Shown: piece by piece, positions 19,001 to 27,844 of the stretch
Position numbering within the stretch: the first letter of the stretch is position 1
How the letters are laid out: each line of letters begins with the position of its first letter
From: Desulfovibrio sp. G11
Lineage (GTDB): Bacteria; Desulfobacterota; Desulfovibrionia; Desulfovibrionales; Desulfovibrionaceae
Direction: 5' to 3'
Assembly (NCBI RefSeq): GCF_900243745.1
Contig: NZ_LT984798.1
Coordinates: forward strand, 2,373,501-2,437,500
DNA: 64,000 bases
The notes under the pieces: generated by a model
Seen by the model: only the letters and a program-made list of their open reading frames with translations
The model's database searches: none
What the model was told of the DNA's origin: nothing
Position numbers and translations under genes: made by a program

Positions 19001-19739
19001 AGAGATATTTTCACATCTGCGCAACCTGAAGCTGTCCGGCATGCTAGCCGTGTACGACGAAGTGCTGGAAGAAGGACGGCGTTCGCGCTCCACAGCGGAT
19101 AAAACATTACTCCGACTGTTAACGGCCGAAGTCGCGGAACGCCGCGCTAAAAGTCACAACTACCGCCTCGGACAAGCCCGGTTCCCCTCCGTCAAGGATA
19201 TGGATTCCTTCGATTTTGCAGACACGCCCATCAATGAGGCCCAGGTGCACCACCTGCATGAAGGCGACTTTGTATCCGGGCGCGGCAATGTCCTGCTTGT
19301 AGGCGGTTCCGGTACCGGCAAAACCCACTTGTCCATATCGCTCGGCATGGCCCTGATCCGTCAGGAAAAACGCGTGCGTTTCTACAATGTCGTTGACCTT
19401 GTGAACGAGCTTGAACGAGAAAAACAATCTGGTAACACCGGTCGAACCGTTCGTCAGATGCTCCGCCACGACTGCCTGATTCTGGACGAGCTGGGCTATC
19501 TTCCCTTCTCGCGCAACGGCGGACAGTTGCTTTTTCACGCCATATCCAAGCTCTACGAACAGGTTTCGCTGATCATAACGACAAACCTGAACTTCGGCGA
19601 ATGGCCACAGGTATTCGGCGACGCGAAAATGACCACCGCGCTGCTGGACCGCGTGACGCATCACTGTGAAATAATAGAAACAGGCAACGAGAGCCGCCGT
19701 CTACAACGGCGTCTCTCGCAACAGGCCGGACACGAGTGA
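18990..19739 (+). CDS. istB: IS21-family helper ATPase IstB
   Basis: The 249-residue AAA+ ATPase is DnaC-like. Walker A is [11 protein letters not shown] near residue 105, and Walker B is [13 protein letters not shown] near residue 165. IstB binds target DNA and activates IstA. The frame is intact. Confidence 0.9.
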   Translation: MVREEIFSHLRNLKLSGMLAVYDEVLEEGRRSRSTADKTLLRLLTAEVAERRAKSHNYRLGQARFPSVKDMDSFDFADTPINEAQVHHLHEGDFVSGRGNVLLVGGSGTGKTHLSISLGMALIRQEKRVRFYNVVDLVNELEREKQSGNTGRTVRQMLRHDCLILDELGYLPFSRNGGQLLFHAISKLYEQVSLIITTNLNFGEWPQVFGDAKMTTALLDRVTHHCEIIETGNESRRLQRRLSQQAGHE

Positions 19740-19744
19740 GACGC

Positions 19745-19790
19745 GAGGGGGGGGAAGAGAGGCTCCGCTACGCCTCTCTTCCCCCCCCTC
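19745..19790. terminator. strong hairpin after istB
   Basis: A perfect 19-bp inverted repeat (arms 19745-19763 and 19772-19790, including eight consecutive G/C pairs) has an 8-base loop. It follows the istB stop by six bases. It probably terminates istAB transcription or blocks read-through from outside. Confidence 0.6.
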
Positions 19791-19862
19791 AGAAAAATTC
19801 GACCTCGTGCCCTCAAATAGCAACCCCTTGGATGGGTCACTTTTGGATGCACATGGCGGGTC

Positions 19863-20505
19863 AAAATTCCGCGCCGATTGACACCCTTAACTCACGGGCT
19901 TCCTGAAGCTGGATGGCTGTGAGCTGGTTGCCGGCCTGGATGGCTTCCATTCTTCCCTGGGGGGAGTTCAAGAGCTGCTGAATGTTGGAATCGTAAGAAT
20001 CGGCCTCTTGCAGATCCTTGAGCTGGCGGCCACTCTGTTCCAGGGTGGCCTTGTTGGCGCGGTCCACTTCCGCAGACCAGGTCTGCCAGCGCTGCTGGTA
20101 CTTACCGCCTTGCTCATCGGAGAGATCACCGTAGGAAGGGTACATATCCTTGTAGGCCCGGCGCATGGCTTCCAGATCACCGCGCCGGGTTTCTATTTCA
20201 GAGTAGAGGTTGCCCAGGCGGCGATATTCCCCAGAGAGTTGTGTCAGCACTTCCGGCCCCAGATTTTGGGTGTTTTGAACCATGTTCTGGTAGCGCTCAA
20301 TATTCTGCTGGACCATGCGGATCTGCTGTTCTGTCTGAGAAATTTCCTGAACGAGCTGATCAGAGAGACGAGCCAATTGTTGCAAATTTGTTGCGCGATC
20401 CATAGTCTGCGTCCATTTTGTGGAACAGTTGGTGCAGTAGACTGAGCCGGCAAAAGACGGTGACGCAATGAGAAGAAAAAGGACGAGAGTACTTATAATC
20501 TTCAT
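19863..20505 (-). pseudogene. trbJ: TrbJ (VirB5-like) mating-pair protein, 3' truncated
   Basis: A signal peptide (LVLFLLIASPSFAG, residues 6-19) is followed by the mature N-terminus SVYCTNCSTKWTQ and long coiled-coil helices (QTEQQIRMVQQNIERYQNMV). This fits TrbJ, the pilus-associated VirB5 counterpart of IncP systems. The start at 20505 has AAAGGA eight bases upstream. The last native residues are at the IS21 border (VSIGAEF, stop within the IS end). About 212 residues remain of a usual 250-260. trbJ directly follows trbD, so trbE is absent from its usual place. Confidence 0.75.
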
Positions 20506-20524
20506 AAAGACAATCCTTTTATAT

Positions 20525-20803
20525 TTACCGTTCACGCCACACTGACGTCCTGGCAGGATAGAAGTCCTGCTGCCGAACATGGCGTTCAAATACCTGCCCC
20601 ATGTAAACATCTGCCTTGGCCATGCGCTGGAGGCAAAAAATGGCAATAAGCCAAAAGATGCCTCCAGCTAAGAACGAAATCAGCGTCATGCCGCCAACAC
20701 CGACGAGAAAGGCGATGAAAGCTGAGAGCTGAACAAGGTCGCGCTCCCCGCCAAGAATAAGAATGCGCCGGTACAGCGAACGATGAACGGGGACGGTTCT
20801 CAC
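20525..20803 (-). CDS. trbD: TrbD (VirB3-like) T4SS inner-membrane protein
   Basis: This 92-residue protein has the VirB3/TrbD layout. A short N-terminus with the VHRSLYRRILILGGERDLVQ motif is followed by two adjacent membrane segments (AFIAFLVGVGGMTLISFLAG, IFWLIAIFCL) and a charged tail. It overlaps the trbC stop by four bases, indicating coupling in the trb operon. It would sit at the base of the conjugation channel. Confidence 0.85.
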   Translation of the reverse strand: MRTVPVHRSLYRRILILGGERDLVQLSAFIAFLVGVGGMTLISFLAGGIFWLIAIFCLQRMAKADVYMGQVFERHVRQQDFYPARTSVWRER

Positions 20804-21129
20804 AGCATGGCTCCGGAGAAAGAGAAGAGGCGGTTAACAATGGTAGGGGCAAAGGCGATAATGGTCATGATGAAGACCACGCCGAACAATACTTTCACGA
20901 TACCGCTTAACTCTTCGCCCCTGGTGAACCAGTAACCAACGGCGCACAGGATCAGCATGAGCACACAAATGATCTTGCCCACAGGCCCGCTGAGTGTGTT
21001 CACTACCTGTTCCAGAGGATTGGCGAACTCGGTAATTCCGCCCGCGTATGCAAATTCCGGCAGGAAGAGCACTCCGATGAAGAGCAGCGCTGCAAGGCAG
21101 GAAAAGCTTCTTTTATTGATTTGAGGCAT
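20800..21129 (-). CDS. trbC: TrbC (VirB2-like) conjugative pilin
   Basis: The 109-residue prepilin has a signal peptide (ALLFIGVLFLPEFAYA) and two hydrophobic helices in the mature part (IICVLMLILCAVGYWFT and VLFGVVFIMTIIAFAPTIV). This is the VirB2/TrbC pattern. IncP pilins are cyclised by TraF peptidase; no traF is seen in the window. It overlaps trbB by 17 bases. Confidence 0.9.
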   Translation of the reverse strand: MPQINKRSFSCLAALLFIGVLFLPEFAYAGGITEFANPLEQVVNTLSGPVGKIICVLMLILCAVGYWFTRGEELSGIVKVLFGVVFIMTIIAFAPTIVNRLFSFSGAML

Positions 21130-22114
21130 TATATATTTCCTCCAATTCGTATTTCATGTCTTTTTCATTGTAGCCGTGGCATCGAATCACCTGTGACAAG
21201 ACGCGGCCAGCGCTGTTTTGTGCAGGCTCCAGGAACAGCACAATGTCGACGGCTTGACCTACAACCCTGCTCAATGGTTCGCCGCAGGCCTGGCGCACCA
21301 TATCTTCCATGCGCCCGAAGGTTTCATGCGCAGAGTTGGCGTGTATTGTGCAAATGCCGCCCGGATGGCCCGTATTCCAGAGCATGAGCATGTTGAGGGC
21401 TGTGTGGTCGCGTACTTCACCGACAAAAATACGATCCGGCGAGTGGCGCAGTATGACGCTGACCACTTCTGACAGAGGAGCGGCCAGCGTCGTGCGGAGA
21501 TACAGCGTGTTGTCGAAGCTGGATTTCAGCTCTCGCGTATCCTCGGCTATCACCACACGTTCTCTGGGGTTCATCAGCGCCATTTCATTGATCACGCTGT
21601 TGACCAGGGTGGTTTTCCCGCTGGCAGTCCCACCAACAACCAGAAAGTTCAGTTTTTGGGCGATAGCGCTTCGGATCAGATCATGAACCTCCTGCGGAAA
21701 AACGCCCTGTGCCACGAAGTCGCTGAGGGGTATCTGGCGGGGATTATGCTTGCGCAGGCTGAACGATGGAGCCCGGACTACGGGTGGCACCAGCGCGGAA
21801 AAACGCGAACCATCCAGGGGAAATTCGCACTCCAGTTTGTAATTCTCGAAAGAAACGATCTCTTTCACAGAATCCGCGACCAAGGAGATGACGTTCATGG
21901 CCTCAGATGGCGTCAAGTTGGAAAAATGGCTGGCGCTCAGGCCGTGCCGCTTCACCCACATTTTGCCGTCATCGTTGACATTTATTTCCGTCACATCGGG
22001 CTTGGCCCAAGTGTTCATAAAGTCTTCGCCCAGACTGTCCACGAGGACTTCAAGACGGCGTTCTTCGGAGCTGTCCATGTCGTCAATGCCAAGGGAGGTA
22101 AGTGTATTATTCAT
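21113..22114 (-). CDS. trbB: TrbB (VirB11-like) T4SS ATPase
   Basis: The hexameric secretion ATPase has Walker [16 protein letters not shown] near residue 165, an Asp box [10 protein letters not shown], Walker B and the [18 protein letters not shown] motif. A His box ([13 protein letters not shown]) follows. It powers pilus assembly and DNA transfer at the inner membrane. The start at 22114 gives MNNTLTSLG and is preferred to the upstream GTG. It overlaps traM by four bases. Confidence 0.9.
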   Translation of the reverse strand: MNNTLTSLGIDDMDSSEERRLEVLVDSLGEDFMNTWAKPDVTEINVNDDGKMWVKRHGLSASHFSNLTPSEAMNVISLVADSVKEIVSFENYKLECEFPLDGSRFSALVPPVVRAPSFSLRKHNPRQIPLSDFVAQGVFPQEVHDLIRSAIAQKLNFLVVGGTASGKTTLVNSVINEMALMNPRERVVIAEDTRELKSSFDNTLYLRTTLAAPLSEVVSVILRHSPDRIFVGEVRDHTALNMLMLWNTGHPGGICTIHANSAHETFGRMEDMVRQACGEPLSRVVGQAVDIVLFLEPAQNSAGRVLSQVIRCHGYNEKDMKYELEEIYNASNQ

Positions 22115-22548
22115 GAAAACACCTTCCACAGCGCAACAACAATGATCGCAACGACAAAAAGGCCTGATGCAGCCGTGACCAGTATTGTGGACTGGCGCAT
22201 GGCCTGCTGGTGCTCGATCATTTGCTTCTTGTGCTCTGAGATGAGCAGCACCACGTTTTGCATGGTCGTTGAACTGACTTGGTTGCCGAATTCCTGAATT
22301 TCCTTCTCCAGTTCGGCGCGGGCATTGCCAATAACCCCTTTCATGGTGGCAGTTACGGCCTTGTTATGTCGCATCAACATGGCGTCATAGTCGTCAGCAA
22401 AAGCGATCAACAGGCTGACCAGCATCATGATGGGGTCAGACTCCGGAACCGGAAGCCCATTCTTTTTCATGAGCAACAGCCGCGCATCTTCAAGAGAAGT
22501 GAGCTGGCGTGTTTCCTGTGCAGAGCTTTGAGCCGACTGTTCAGGCAT
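22111..22548 (-). CDS. traM: TraM-like conjugal transfer protein
   Basis: The 145-residue protein has a soluble N-terminus, a central coiled coil and a single C-terminal membrane anchor (ILVTAASGLFVVAIIVVALW). This layout and its place directly after traK-traL match IncP TraM. Function in the family is poorly defined but needed for efficient transfer. Identification leans on gene order. Confidence 0.65.
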   Translation of the reverse strand: MPEQSAQSSAQETRQLTSLEDARLLLMKKNGLPVPESDPIMMLVSLLIAFADDYDAMLMRHNKAVTATMKGVIGNARAELEKEIQEFGNQVSSTTMQNVVLLISEHKKQMIEHQQAMRQSTILVTAASGLFVVAIIVVALWKVFS

Positions 22549-22552
22549 GGCG

Positions 22553-23287
22553 TTATCCTATGCGGGCGCTATCCAGCGCAGCAGCCATATCGCGCCGGAT
22601 TATCATGAGCCGCTGCTTGGCCATGAGGCTCCACTGGCCAGAGTCGTCCTGAATGGCGTCTTCATAGGACTGCCGGCGGGCCATCAGCGCCTCCATGTCC
22701 TTGCCGTAGGTGGCGGGTATGAGAGTTGGCACCTTCACAACAGCGTGGATATGCTCGTGATATTTTTTGAATTCAGGCATTTCCTCAAATTTCTGACCGT
22801 CTTTGTTGACGATTTTCCCGAAATAAGGATTGTGCCAGACGACAATGGACGTTTGGGGAAAGGCCCGCGCCAGGTCGCCAAGGTTGTCCCAGGAATCCTT
22901 GATGGAGCTGCCCACGAAAATGGCATGCAGATAGACGGTTCCACGCTGCTCCAGCAGGGGCAGAGCAGGGCATGAGGCCATGTAGGAGCAGAAGGGGAGG
23001 AAGGATGAGGTACCGTTATCCACGACAACAACGCTGTTGTCGTCAGGCAGCCCCGCAATATGCTCGAAAAAAACATCAAAATTGCGAGGGTCAACGGTAT
23101 TTCCGGAATCCAGCAAAGGTACGGTGGTAACGTCAAAGGCCTCGTGTTGCGCGTAGGTTGCGTTCACAGGATCGGTATCAAATCCGTGTACGGCAAGGCC
23201 TTTACCCCTGAAATACTGGTGCAGTTGGCAGGCTGCAAAAGATTTGCCCACGCCGCCCTTGCCGGTAACAACAATATGTGTATCCAT
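22553..23287 (-). CDS. traL: TraL-like ParA/MinD-type ATPase
   Basis: The 244-residue P-loop protein has a deviant Walker A (VTGKGGVGKSFAACQL) at residues 7-22. The Walker B region is SVVVVDNGTSSF. IncP TraL has this architecture and lies between traK and traM as here. It has no DNA-binding domain. It touches the traK stop, implying coupling. Confidence 0.8.
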   Translation of the reverse strand: MDTHIVVTGKGGVGKSFAACQLHQYFRGKGLAVHGFDTDPVNATYAQHEAFDVTTVPLLDSGNTVDPRNFDVFFEHIAGLPDDNSVVVVDNGTSSFLPFCSYMASCPALPLLEQRGTVYLHAIFVGSSIKDSWDNLGDLARAFPQTSIVVWHNPYFGKIVNKDGQKFEEMPEFKKYHEHIHAVVKVPTLIPATYGKDMEALMARRQSYEDAIQDDSGQWSLMAKQRLMIIRRDMAAALDSARIG

Positions 23288-23667
23288 TAGTCTTCCTTGC
23301 CTTTGTTAAAGCTTCGGCTTTCGAAGCCGTCAGTAACGTCCACAACAGTCCCAGTGTTCATGTTCAGATATTTGCGGCTGCCTGGTTGCTTCGGCGTGGC
23401 AACCTGCTCCGCAGGCGCGGCGGGGGGAACTGCTGCCGAATTTGGTTCGGGATTATTTATTTTCACTGAGACTTTTGAGGCTGTTTTTCCTGTGACGTAG
23501 CGCAGGAATTGGAGATAACCCACGCTGATTTTACCTTTTTCCTTCAGCACGTCGTAAGCCATGCGGATCGAGTAGCCCTTGTCGAGCATCACATCGATTT
23601 CCGGTTTGCAGGCCAGAAACTCGACTCTGGCGCGGCCTCGGTAAGATTTCTTTTTGATTTTACTCAT
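23287..23667 (-). CDS. traK: TraK-like relaxosome protein
   Basis: About 126 residues. The basic N-terminus (MSKIKKKSYRGRARVEFLA) and the following CKPEIDVMLDKGYSIRMAYD then LKEKGKISVGYLQFLRYV resemble the IncP TraK family (DUF5338-like). That family binds and bends the transfer origin. The C-terminal third is Pro/Ala-rich. The start at 23667 overlaps the upstream stop (ATGA). A traK gene normally lies beside oriT; no nic-like sequence could be fixed with confidence nearby. Confidence 0.7.
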   Translation of the reverse strand: MSKIKKKSYRGRARVEFLACKPEIDVMLDKGYSIRMAYDVLKEKGKISVGYLQFLRYVTGKTASKVSVKINNPEPNSAAVPPAAPAEQVATPKQPGSRKYLNMNTGTVVDVTDGFESRSFNKGKED

Positions 23668-24914
23668 GCCGCGCAGTTCCTTTGTTCGTCCCACTGGCGT
23701 GACATGAGCCAGCGGAGCAGCGATCCAGAGGCCGCCCCGGCTTCAGCCAAGTGGGCGCGAGCTGCTGCCAGCAATGCAGACGTGTCCAGGGTGTTTTTTC
23801 GCGCCTGAAGCGCACGGAAAAAAGCTCGTACAGGGGTATGTGAAGGCGCAGGCCAGATGGAGCAGAGGTTTTGAACCGTGCTTTCCATCGCTGGCGAAAG
23901 TTCCGGTAAGGGGGCAGATGCCGGGAGTGGCAACACCTTGTGCTCTTTTTTGGCGTCAGGCCGGGCCGAAGGCGCGGCAGGTTCAGCATGTGCGCTGGAC
24001 CGGCGTATTGGTTCGTCATTCCAGCGCCGGCCTTGCAACCAGTTCACCAGATTCGGCGGATAGCCTCGCCGCCAGCGGTCGTCATTGGCGCTCATATTCT
24101 GGATCGCCGCCAGAAGAGCAGCCAGAGAAGGCAGACGCCCGGATCTGGCCAGAGAGCAAAATACGCGCAGCGACCGATGCCGATCCTGCTTTACCGGCCA
24201 GATCGCCCAGAGCTGTTCAAAGGCCTGAAGCATGGCCGCGTAGTTTTTGCTGGAAACAGGAAAAGAATCCCCCCTCCCATGATGAGCGTCAGGAGGTGTG
24301 ACGGCTTTGGGCATGGCGGGTGTTTCCGGGAGGGGGGAAAGGGGGGAAATATTCTTATACTTCTTATCTTCCTTATAAGAGGAATGTGCGGAACTTGCGT
24401 ACCCATCCTGCGCTTTTTGCGGGGGTATAGTATGAGCTGGCTGGTCGTCGTGCAGGGGGGCGGCCCCTTCTTCTAAGACACGCAGCTTGCGCTCCAGCTC
24501 TGCAATTCTGGCTTCGGCGGCTTCCAGAGGGGACGGCATAGCCGGCTGTGCGGGCTTTTCGGGGCGTTCATACCAACCGCTTCGGTCAATGAGATCAACG
24601 CTGGCCAGAAGCCGTTTCACGCGGCTGGAAAGGAGCAGGACATAAGTGTTGCATGCCCCAGGAGTGTGCTCAATGTGGATAAATTCGAGAGCCTCAAGCT
24701 TTTTTTGCGCGTATTGGACAGTGCGAACGGCAATATTTTCGGCGGCAAGTTCCTTTTGCGGAAGAGTGCATTTTCCCGTTTTAGCGCATAATGAAAAAAG
24801 CTTTCTGTACAAGAGGGCAGCGCTGCTGCGGACGGCCTTGTCATTGTCGATAAAGTGAGGAACAGACTTGTCGTCCACACGCAGGAAAACATTTTTTGGA
24901 ACAAGAATATCCAT
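23664..24914 (-). CDS. replication/HTH protein of the mobile element
   Basis: The 416-residue protein starts with a winged-helix-like domain (KAVRSSAALLYRKLFSLCAK … ELAAENIAVRTVQYAQKKLE). A short coiled coil (AEARIAELERKLRVLEE) and a low-complexity linker follow. Two related C-terminal modules end in NWLQGRRWNDEP and RWLMSRQWDEQ. This is the shape of plasmid Rep or phage O-type replication proteins, where the C-terminal modules recruit helicase. It heads the traK operon. Exact function is inferred. Confidence 0.5.
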   Translation of the reverse strand: MDILVPKNVFLRVDDKSVPHFIDNDKAVRSSAALLYRKLFSLCAKTGKCTLPQKELAAENIAVRTVQYAQKKLEALEFIHIEHTPGACNTYVLLLSSRVKRLLASVDLIDRSGWYERPEKPAQPAMPSPLEAAEARIAELERKLRVLEEGAAPLHDDQPAHTIPPQKAQDGYASSAHSSYKEDKKYKNISPLSPLPETPAMPKAVTPPDAHHGRGDSFPVSSKNYAAMLQAFEQLWAIWPVKQDRHRSLRVFCSLARSGRLPSLAALLAAIQNMSANDDRWRRGYPPNLVNWLQGRRWNDEPIRRSSAHAEPAAPSARPDAKKEHKVLPLPASAPLPELSPAMESTVQNLCSIWPAPSHTPVRAFFRALQARKNTLDTSALLAAARAHLAEAGAASGSLLRWLMSRQWDEQRNCAA

Positions 24915-25137
24915 GATTCTGCATCCTTATGTATTTTAAGGAGCAGAAAAAAGACAAGGCGGCAGCCCCCCCGGCTTGACGCCGGCTTAGGGAGTGTATA
25001 GAGTGAATTTATGTTATTCGTCTCTATACGAGAGGCTGAGGGTCGGTTGCTGTAACAACCGGCCTTCTCTTTTTTCAACTCTAGTTATCGCATTTCTTTC
25101 CTTACCCTTACCGAGCCTGGTCGTTGGGCGCAGAGTT
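24915..25137. promoter_or_regulatory. intergenic control region with inverted repeats
   Basis: GTATAGAG (24996-25003) and CTCTATAC (25022-25029) form an 8-bp inverted repeat with an 18-base spacer. A second hairpin, CGGTTG/CAACCG, lies at 25044-25061, and CCGGC-N5-GCCGG is near 24971. The region sits upstream of the rep-traK operon, where a promoter, operator, oriV or oriT would be expected. No iterons were found. Confidence 0.4.
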
Positions 25138-25482
25138 TCAGACCGCCGTGGCCAGCGTGGCGCCGGCATCGCCGGAGTCAATGAGCGCCTGGGGATATTT
25201 CTTCTGGAAACGCTGTTGCATGACCGGCGACAACAAATGGAAAAAGCGTTTGCCCATGCGCATACAAACGCGGTCAAGGTAGCTGTCCATGCTCCATTCC
25301 TCGCCCTGGCGGATCTGCGCCTTGAGCACCATATCTTCTTCCTTCATGACCTGGTGAAAGACGCGCTGTACTTCGGGGTCATTGGATTCATAGATGGCGT
25401 CCATAAGCAGGCGGCCCCTGTCATCAGGGTGTTCCCTTTTGGAGCGCTTCTGGCTCCGAATGCGTGTTCTGGCTTTGCGCAT
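25138..25482 (-). CDS. hypothetical 114-residue basic protein
   Basis: The start MRKARTRIRSQKRSKREHPD is preferred because GAGGAG precedes it. The N-terminus is strongly basic (possibly nucleic-acid binding). The middle is acidic (DAIYESNDPEVQRVFHQVMK) and the end helical (RMGKRFFHLLSPVMQQRFQK). No family is recognised. It lies upstream of and parallel to the rep-tra operon and divergent from the gene at 25582. Confidence 0.55.
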   Translation of the reverse strand: MRKARTRIRSQKRSKREHPDDRGRLLMDAIYESNDPEVQRVFHQVMKEEDMVLKAQIRQGEEWSMDSYLDRVCMRMGKRFFHLLSPVMQQRFQKKYPQALIDSGDAGATLATAV

Positions 25483-25841
25483 AAAGTTCTCCTCTTCTTT
25501 GGCTGCATCATCAGGCCGGAGCCGCCACGCTCCGACGACCGCACAAGCGGTTTCGCTATAATTTACTTCGGAGTTTGCTACATGTGCTTTCAAATACCCC
25601 TTGCAGACGGTCGGGTTGTTTACATGAAAAAACCTGAAAGCAATTTATACAGTGTCGTATGGGTTTATTCTGAAAAATTCTTAACCATATGGGATGAAAA
25701 CCAAAAAAATGATATTAATACTACACTTAAAAAGTATAAAAACGTTGAAGAGATTTTTAATCAAAGTATAATTTATCCTGTAAATTATATTTATGGTGGA
25801 ATCGTAAATTTAAAGCGTGGATTATCACCAAAGTGCATATC

Positions 25842-27103
25842 AATGCTGTCCGGCTAAGCAACCATAGCTAATAGGCTGAGACTGTAAGAGTTTTGAGTTT
25901 TTGATCTTCGCGGTTTCAGGAGTTCTTCCAGGGAGTCTTTGCCGAACAAATTCACGCAAATGAGCTCGAATAATTGCTGCACCGACAGCTTAAGTTTGCT
26001 CAGGATTTTTTGGTACGCCATGAGCAAATACACTGTCAGGGCCGTGTAAATTTGGATGAGCACAGCGTTCTCAGAGCGCCCGACAAAGCTTTTGATGTGC
26101 AGATTTTGTTTGACTTCACGGAAGAATATTTCGATTTGCCAGCGCTCTTTGTAAATGTCGGCAATGGTTTTCGCTGACAGGCGAAAGTGGTTGGTCAAGA
26201 ACTCGTAACGCTTCCCGGTTTTGGCATCCCTGTAGCCTATTCGGCGTAAGCGCAAGGTTTTTCCCCGACTGTTTTTCACTTCGATAATATGGTCAGAGGT
26301 GACGCCTGTTTTACGATTGACAGGACGGCGTTCCAGCAGCTTGAATACGGCGTTATCTTTGAGGCGCGTGACGAAGAAGATGCCCTTTGTCGCCAAAAGC
26401 TGAAACCAGGAATAGGCTATATAGCCTTTGTCAAAGGTCACAATGGAGCCTTTTGGCAGCGAAAGGCTTTTGGCCATGCGGCTTTCGTGGGTTTTGGCAT
26501 TGCTGATATCGACGAAGGCAGGGATGTAGCCATCGTGATCAAGCACGGTATTTACCTTCACCCCGGCTTTGTTCCGCCGGAACGATGCCCAGGGGAAGAC
26601 GGACAGGCAAAGGCTGATGGTGGTAGCGTCCATGCTGTACAGTTTGCACTTGAAGCGAAATTTGTGACGAGGCGCATGCGGCTGGCAAAGTCCGTACATT
26701 TCAGCGAACAAGTCCTTGAAAAAGCCCACGGGCCTTGAATTGTTGGCGTCGGCGAAAGTCGAGCGGGGCACGTTTTTCAGGCCCCAATGGTACAGGCGGT
26801 TTCCGGCGGCAGCCAGACACCGGAGCCCGTCACGCATGGAACGCCTCGCGGCAAGCTGAATAAAGGCCATGGCGGTGAACTGCTCCTTGAAGCCGAATTT
26901 GCGTGAGGCCCGCCCTACTTTGTGCCGGTGTTCGAGCTTTTGAAAAACATGTCTGGGAATCAGAGATAGCATCTGGGAGAAAAGTGTATTATGGTGACTC
27001 ATGTCCAAAATCTCCTTGTGTGGCAAAGTTTTTCGCAAACTCTTTATACCACATCGCATTGAGATTTTGGACTTTTTTCTTAACCCTTAGCCGGACAGCA
27101 ATG
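25842..27103 (-). mobile_element. IS4-family insertion sequence, copy 2
   Basis: Same ends as copy 1 (TGTCCGGCTAAG / CTTAGCCGGACA). The direct repeat AGTGCATATC flanks it (25832-25841 and 27104-27113). Two copies with 10-bp duplications at unrelated targets show the element transposes in this lineage. Confidence 0.95.
25854..27002 (-). CDS. IS4-family transposase, copy 2
   Basis: The 382-residue transposase is closely related to copy 1 throughout but differs at scattered residues (for example HRHKVGRASRKFG against RKHKTGRSSRQFG). The two are diverged isoforms, not a recent duplication. DDE motifs are MDATTISLCLS, TFDKGYIAYSWF and YKERWQIEIFFREVKQNL. The ATG at 27002 lies nine bases after AAGGAG. 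Confidence 0.9.
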   Translation of the reverse strand: MSHHNTLFSQMLSLIPRHVFQKLEHRHKVGRASRKFGFKEQFTAMAFIQLAARRSMRDGLRCLAAAGNRLYHWGLKNVPRSTFADANNSRPVGFFKDLFAEMYGLCQPHAPRHKFRFKCKLYSMDATTISLCLSVFPWASFRRNKAGVKVNTVLDHDGYIPAFVDISNAKTHESRMAKSLSLPKGSIVTFDKGYIAYSWFQLLATKGIFFVTRLKDNAVFKLLERRPVNRKTGVTSDHIIEVKNSRGKTLRLRRIGYRDAKTGKRYEFLTNHFRLSAKTIADIYKERWQIEIFFREVKQNLHIKSFVGRSENAVLIQIYTALTVYLLMAYQKILSKLKLSVQQLFELICVNLFGKDSLEELLKPRRSKTQNSYSLSLLAMVA

Positions 27104-27280
27104 AGTGCATATCATTTATGATTCAAAAATTTCCTTTTTGGATTCGAAAAACGATCTATAGTATTTTTCCAACTCGCAAGGTTTTTCGTTTTGATGATGG
27201 AATAACAAGAGCCACGTGGCTAATAAACAATGGTGCTCAGTCTTTTCCGATAGCTTGTTCGTCCGCACAAGCTTTGGAAC

Positions 27281-27844
27281 TCACACGGCTTGCAGGAGCA
27301 TAATTATAATAATTTCAATATTATATCTTCCAGGCCAGGGGCGAGGGGTATGAAGCATGGCCATCCATTCTGGCACGTCAATTTCAATGGCTGCTGCTAG
27401 GTCATTCAAAAAAATGTCTGTCCCTGCGATCCATCCATCTATCCAGGGGCATCGTTTCAGCAGGTCCGGGGCATGCTCTTGGATACACACAAGCAGCTCC
27501 CGGTTTTCATCTATTCGTTTCCAAATGCCTCTCCCTGCCTCTGACTCTAGGCAGTGCTTCTTTGTCCGGTAGTAGGTGCGGATCGAACGAGGGAGAAACC
27601 GTAGTAGTTCTTTATTCTTATCAACCTGCGTCCATTTTTCGCCTTCCCCCGTGCGAACCCAATGAGGATTCAGACGATAGCGCTCCACCAGCGCCAGCAA
27701 AACTTCCGGGGTAAATTCACCACGGCGGCGGCAGTCCGTTATGAACGATTGTCGGAGCCCAAGCTTTTTCGCCAGTTCCTCTTGGCCGGCGCATCCGGTG
27801 GCCTTCAGCACCCGGTCGTATGCTGCCGAGAACGTGTGGCTCAT
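27281..27844 (-). CDS. CI-like helix-turn-helix regulator
   Basis: The N-terminal region holds a phage CI-type HTH (GQEELAKKLGLRQSFITDCR then RGEFTPEVLLALVERY). The segment NPHWVRTGEG is the usual end of the Bac_CI_repr DNA-binding domain. The C-terminal half is not a recognisable S24 peptidase. The start at 27844 overlaps the ssb stop (TAATGA-type), so translation is coupled to ssb. It may control the mobile element's genes. The binding site is unknown. Confidence 0.65.
   Translation of the reverse strand: MSHTFSAAYDRVLKATGCAGQEELAKKLGLRQSFITDCRRRGEFTPEVLLALVERYRLNPHWVRTGEGEKWTQVDKNKELLRFLPRSIRTYYRTKKHCLESEAGRGIWKRIDENRELLVCIQEHAPDLLKRCPWIDGWIAGTDIFLNDLAAAIEIDVPEWMAMLHTPRPWPGRYNIEIIIIMLLQAV

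Larger units (their letters stand above)
17401..19862 (+). mobile_element. IS21-family insertion sequence
   Basis: Ends begin TGACCCACCAAAACGGC (left, about 17403) and TGACCCGCCATGTGCATCC (right, read inward). Subterminal TGACCC repeats lie inside both ends (AAAAGTGACCC). It encodes istA and istB. Both flanking genes are truncated at its borders and no clear target duplication is present, so an adjacent deletion followed or accompanied insertion. Confidence 0.9.
25582..27303 (+). pseudogene. unknown AT-rich gene interrupted by IS4 copy 2
   Basis: The start at 25582 has GGAG eight bases upstream. Bases 25582-25841 and 27114-27303 join into a 149-codon frame when the IS4 element and one 10-bp target copy are removed (…KRGLSPKCIS + FMIQKFPFW…). 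The product is soluble and ends FDDGITRATWLINNGAQSFP then IACSSAQALEL. No family is recognised. The 3' end overlaps the HTH gene on the other strand by about 23 bases. Low GC suggests a different origin from its neighbours. Confidence 0.6.

Noticed and set aside
19745..19790. The long G/C hairpin as an integron or attachment site
   Set aside because: It lies just after istB inside the IS21 element and has no recombinase core site; a terminator is simpler.
24915..25137. An IncP-type oriT nic site beside traK
   Set aside because: Only a weak CATCCT-like match occurs near 24917, without the flanking inverted repeat of IncP oriT. Left as a general control region.
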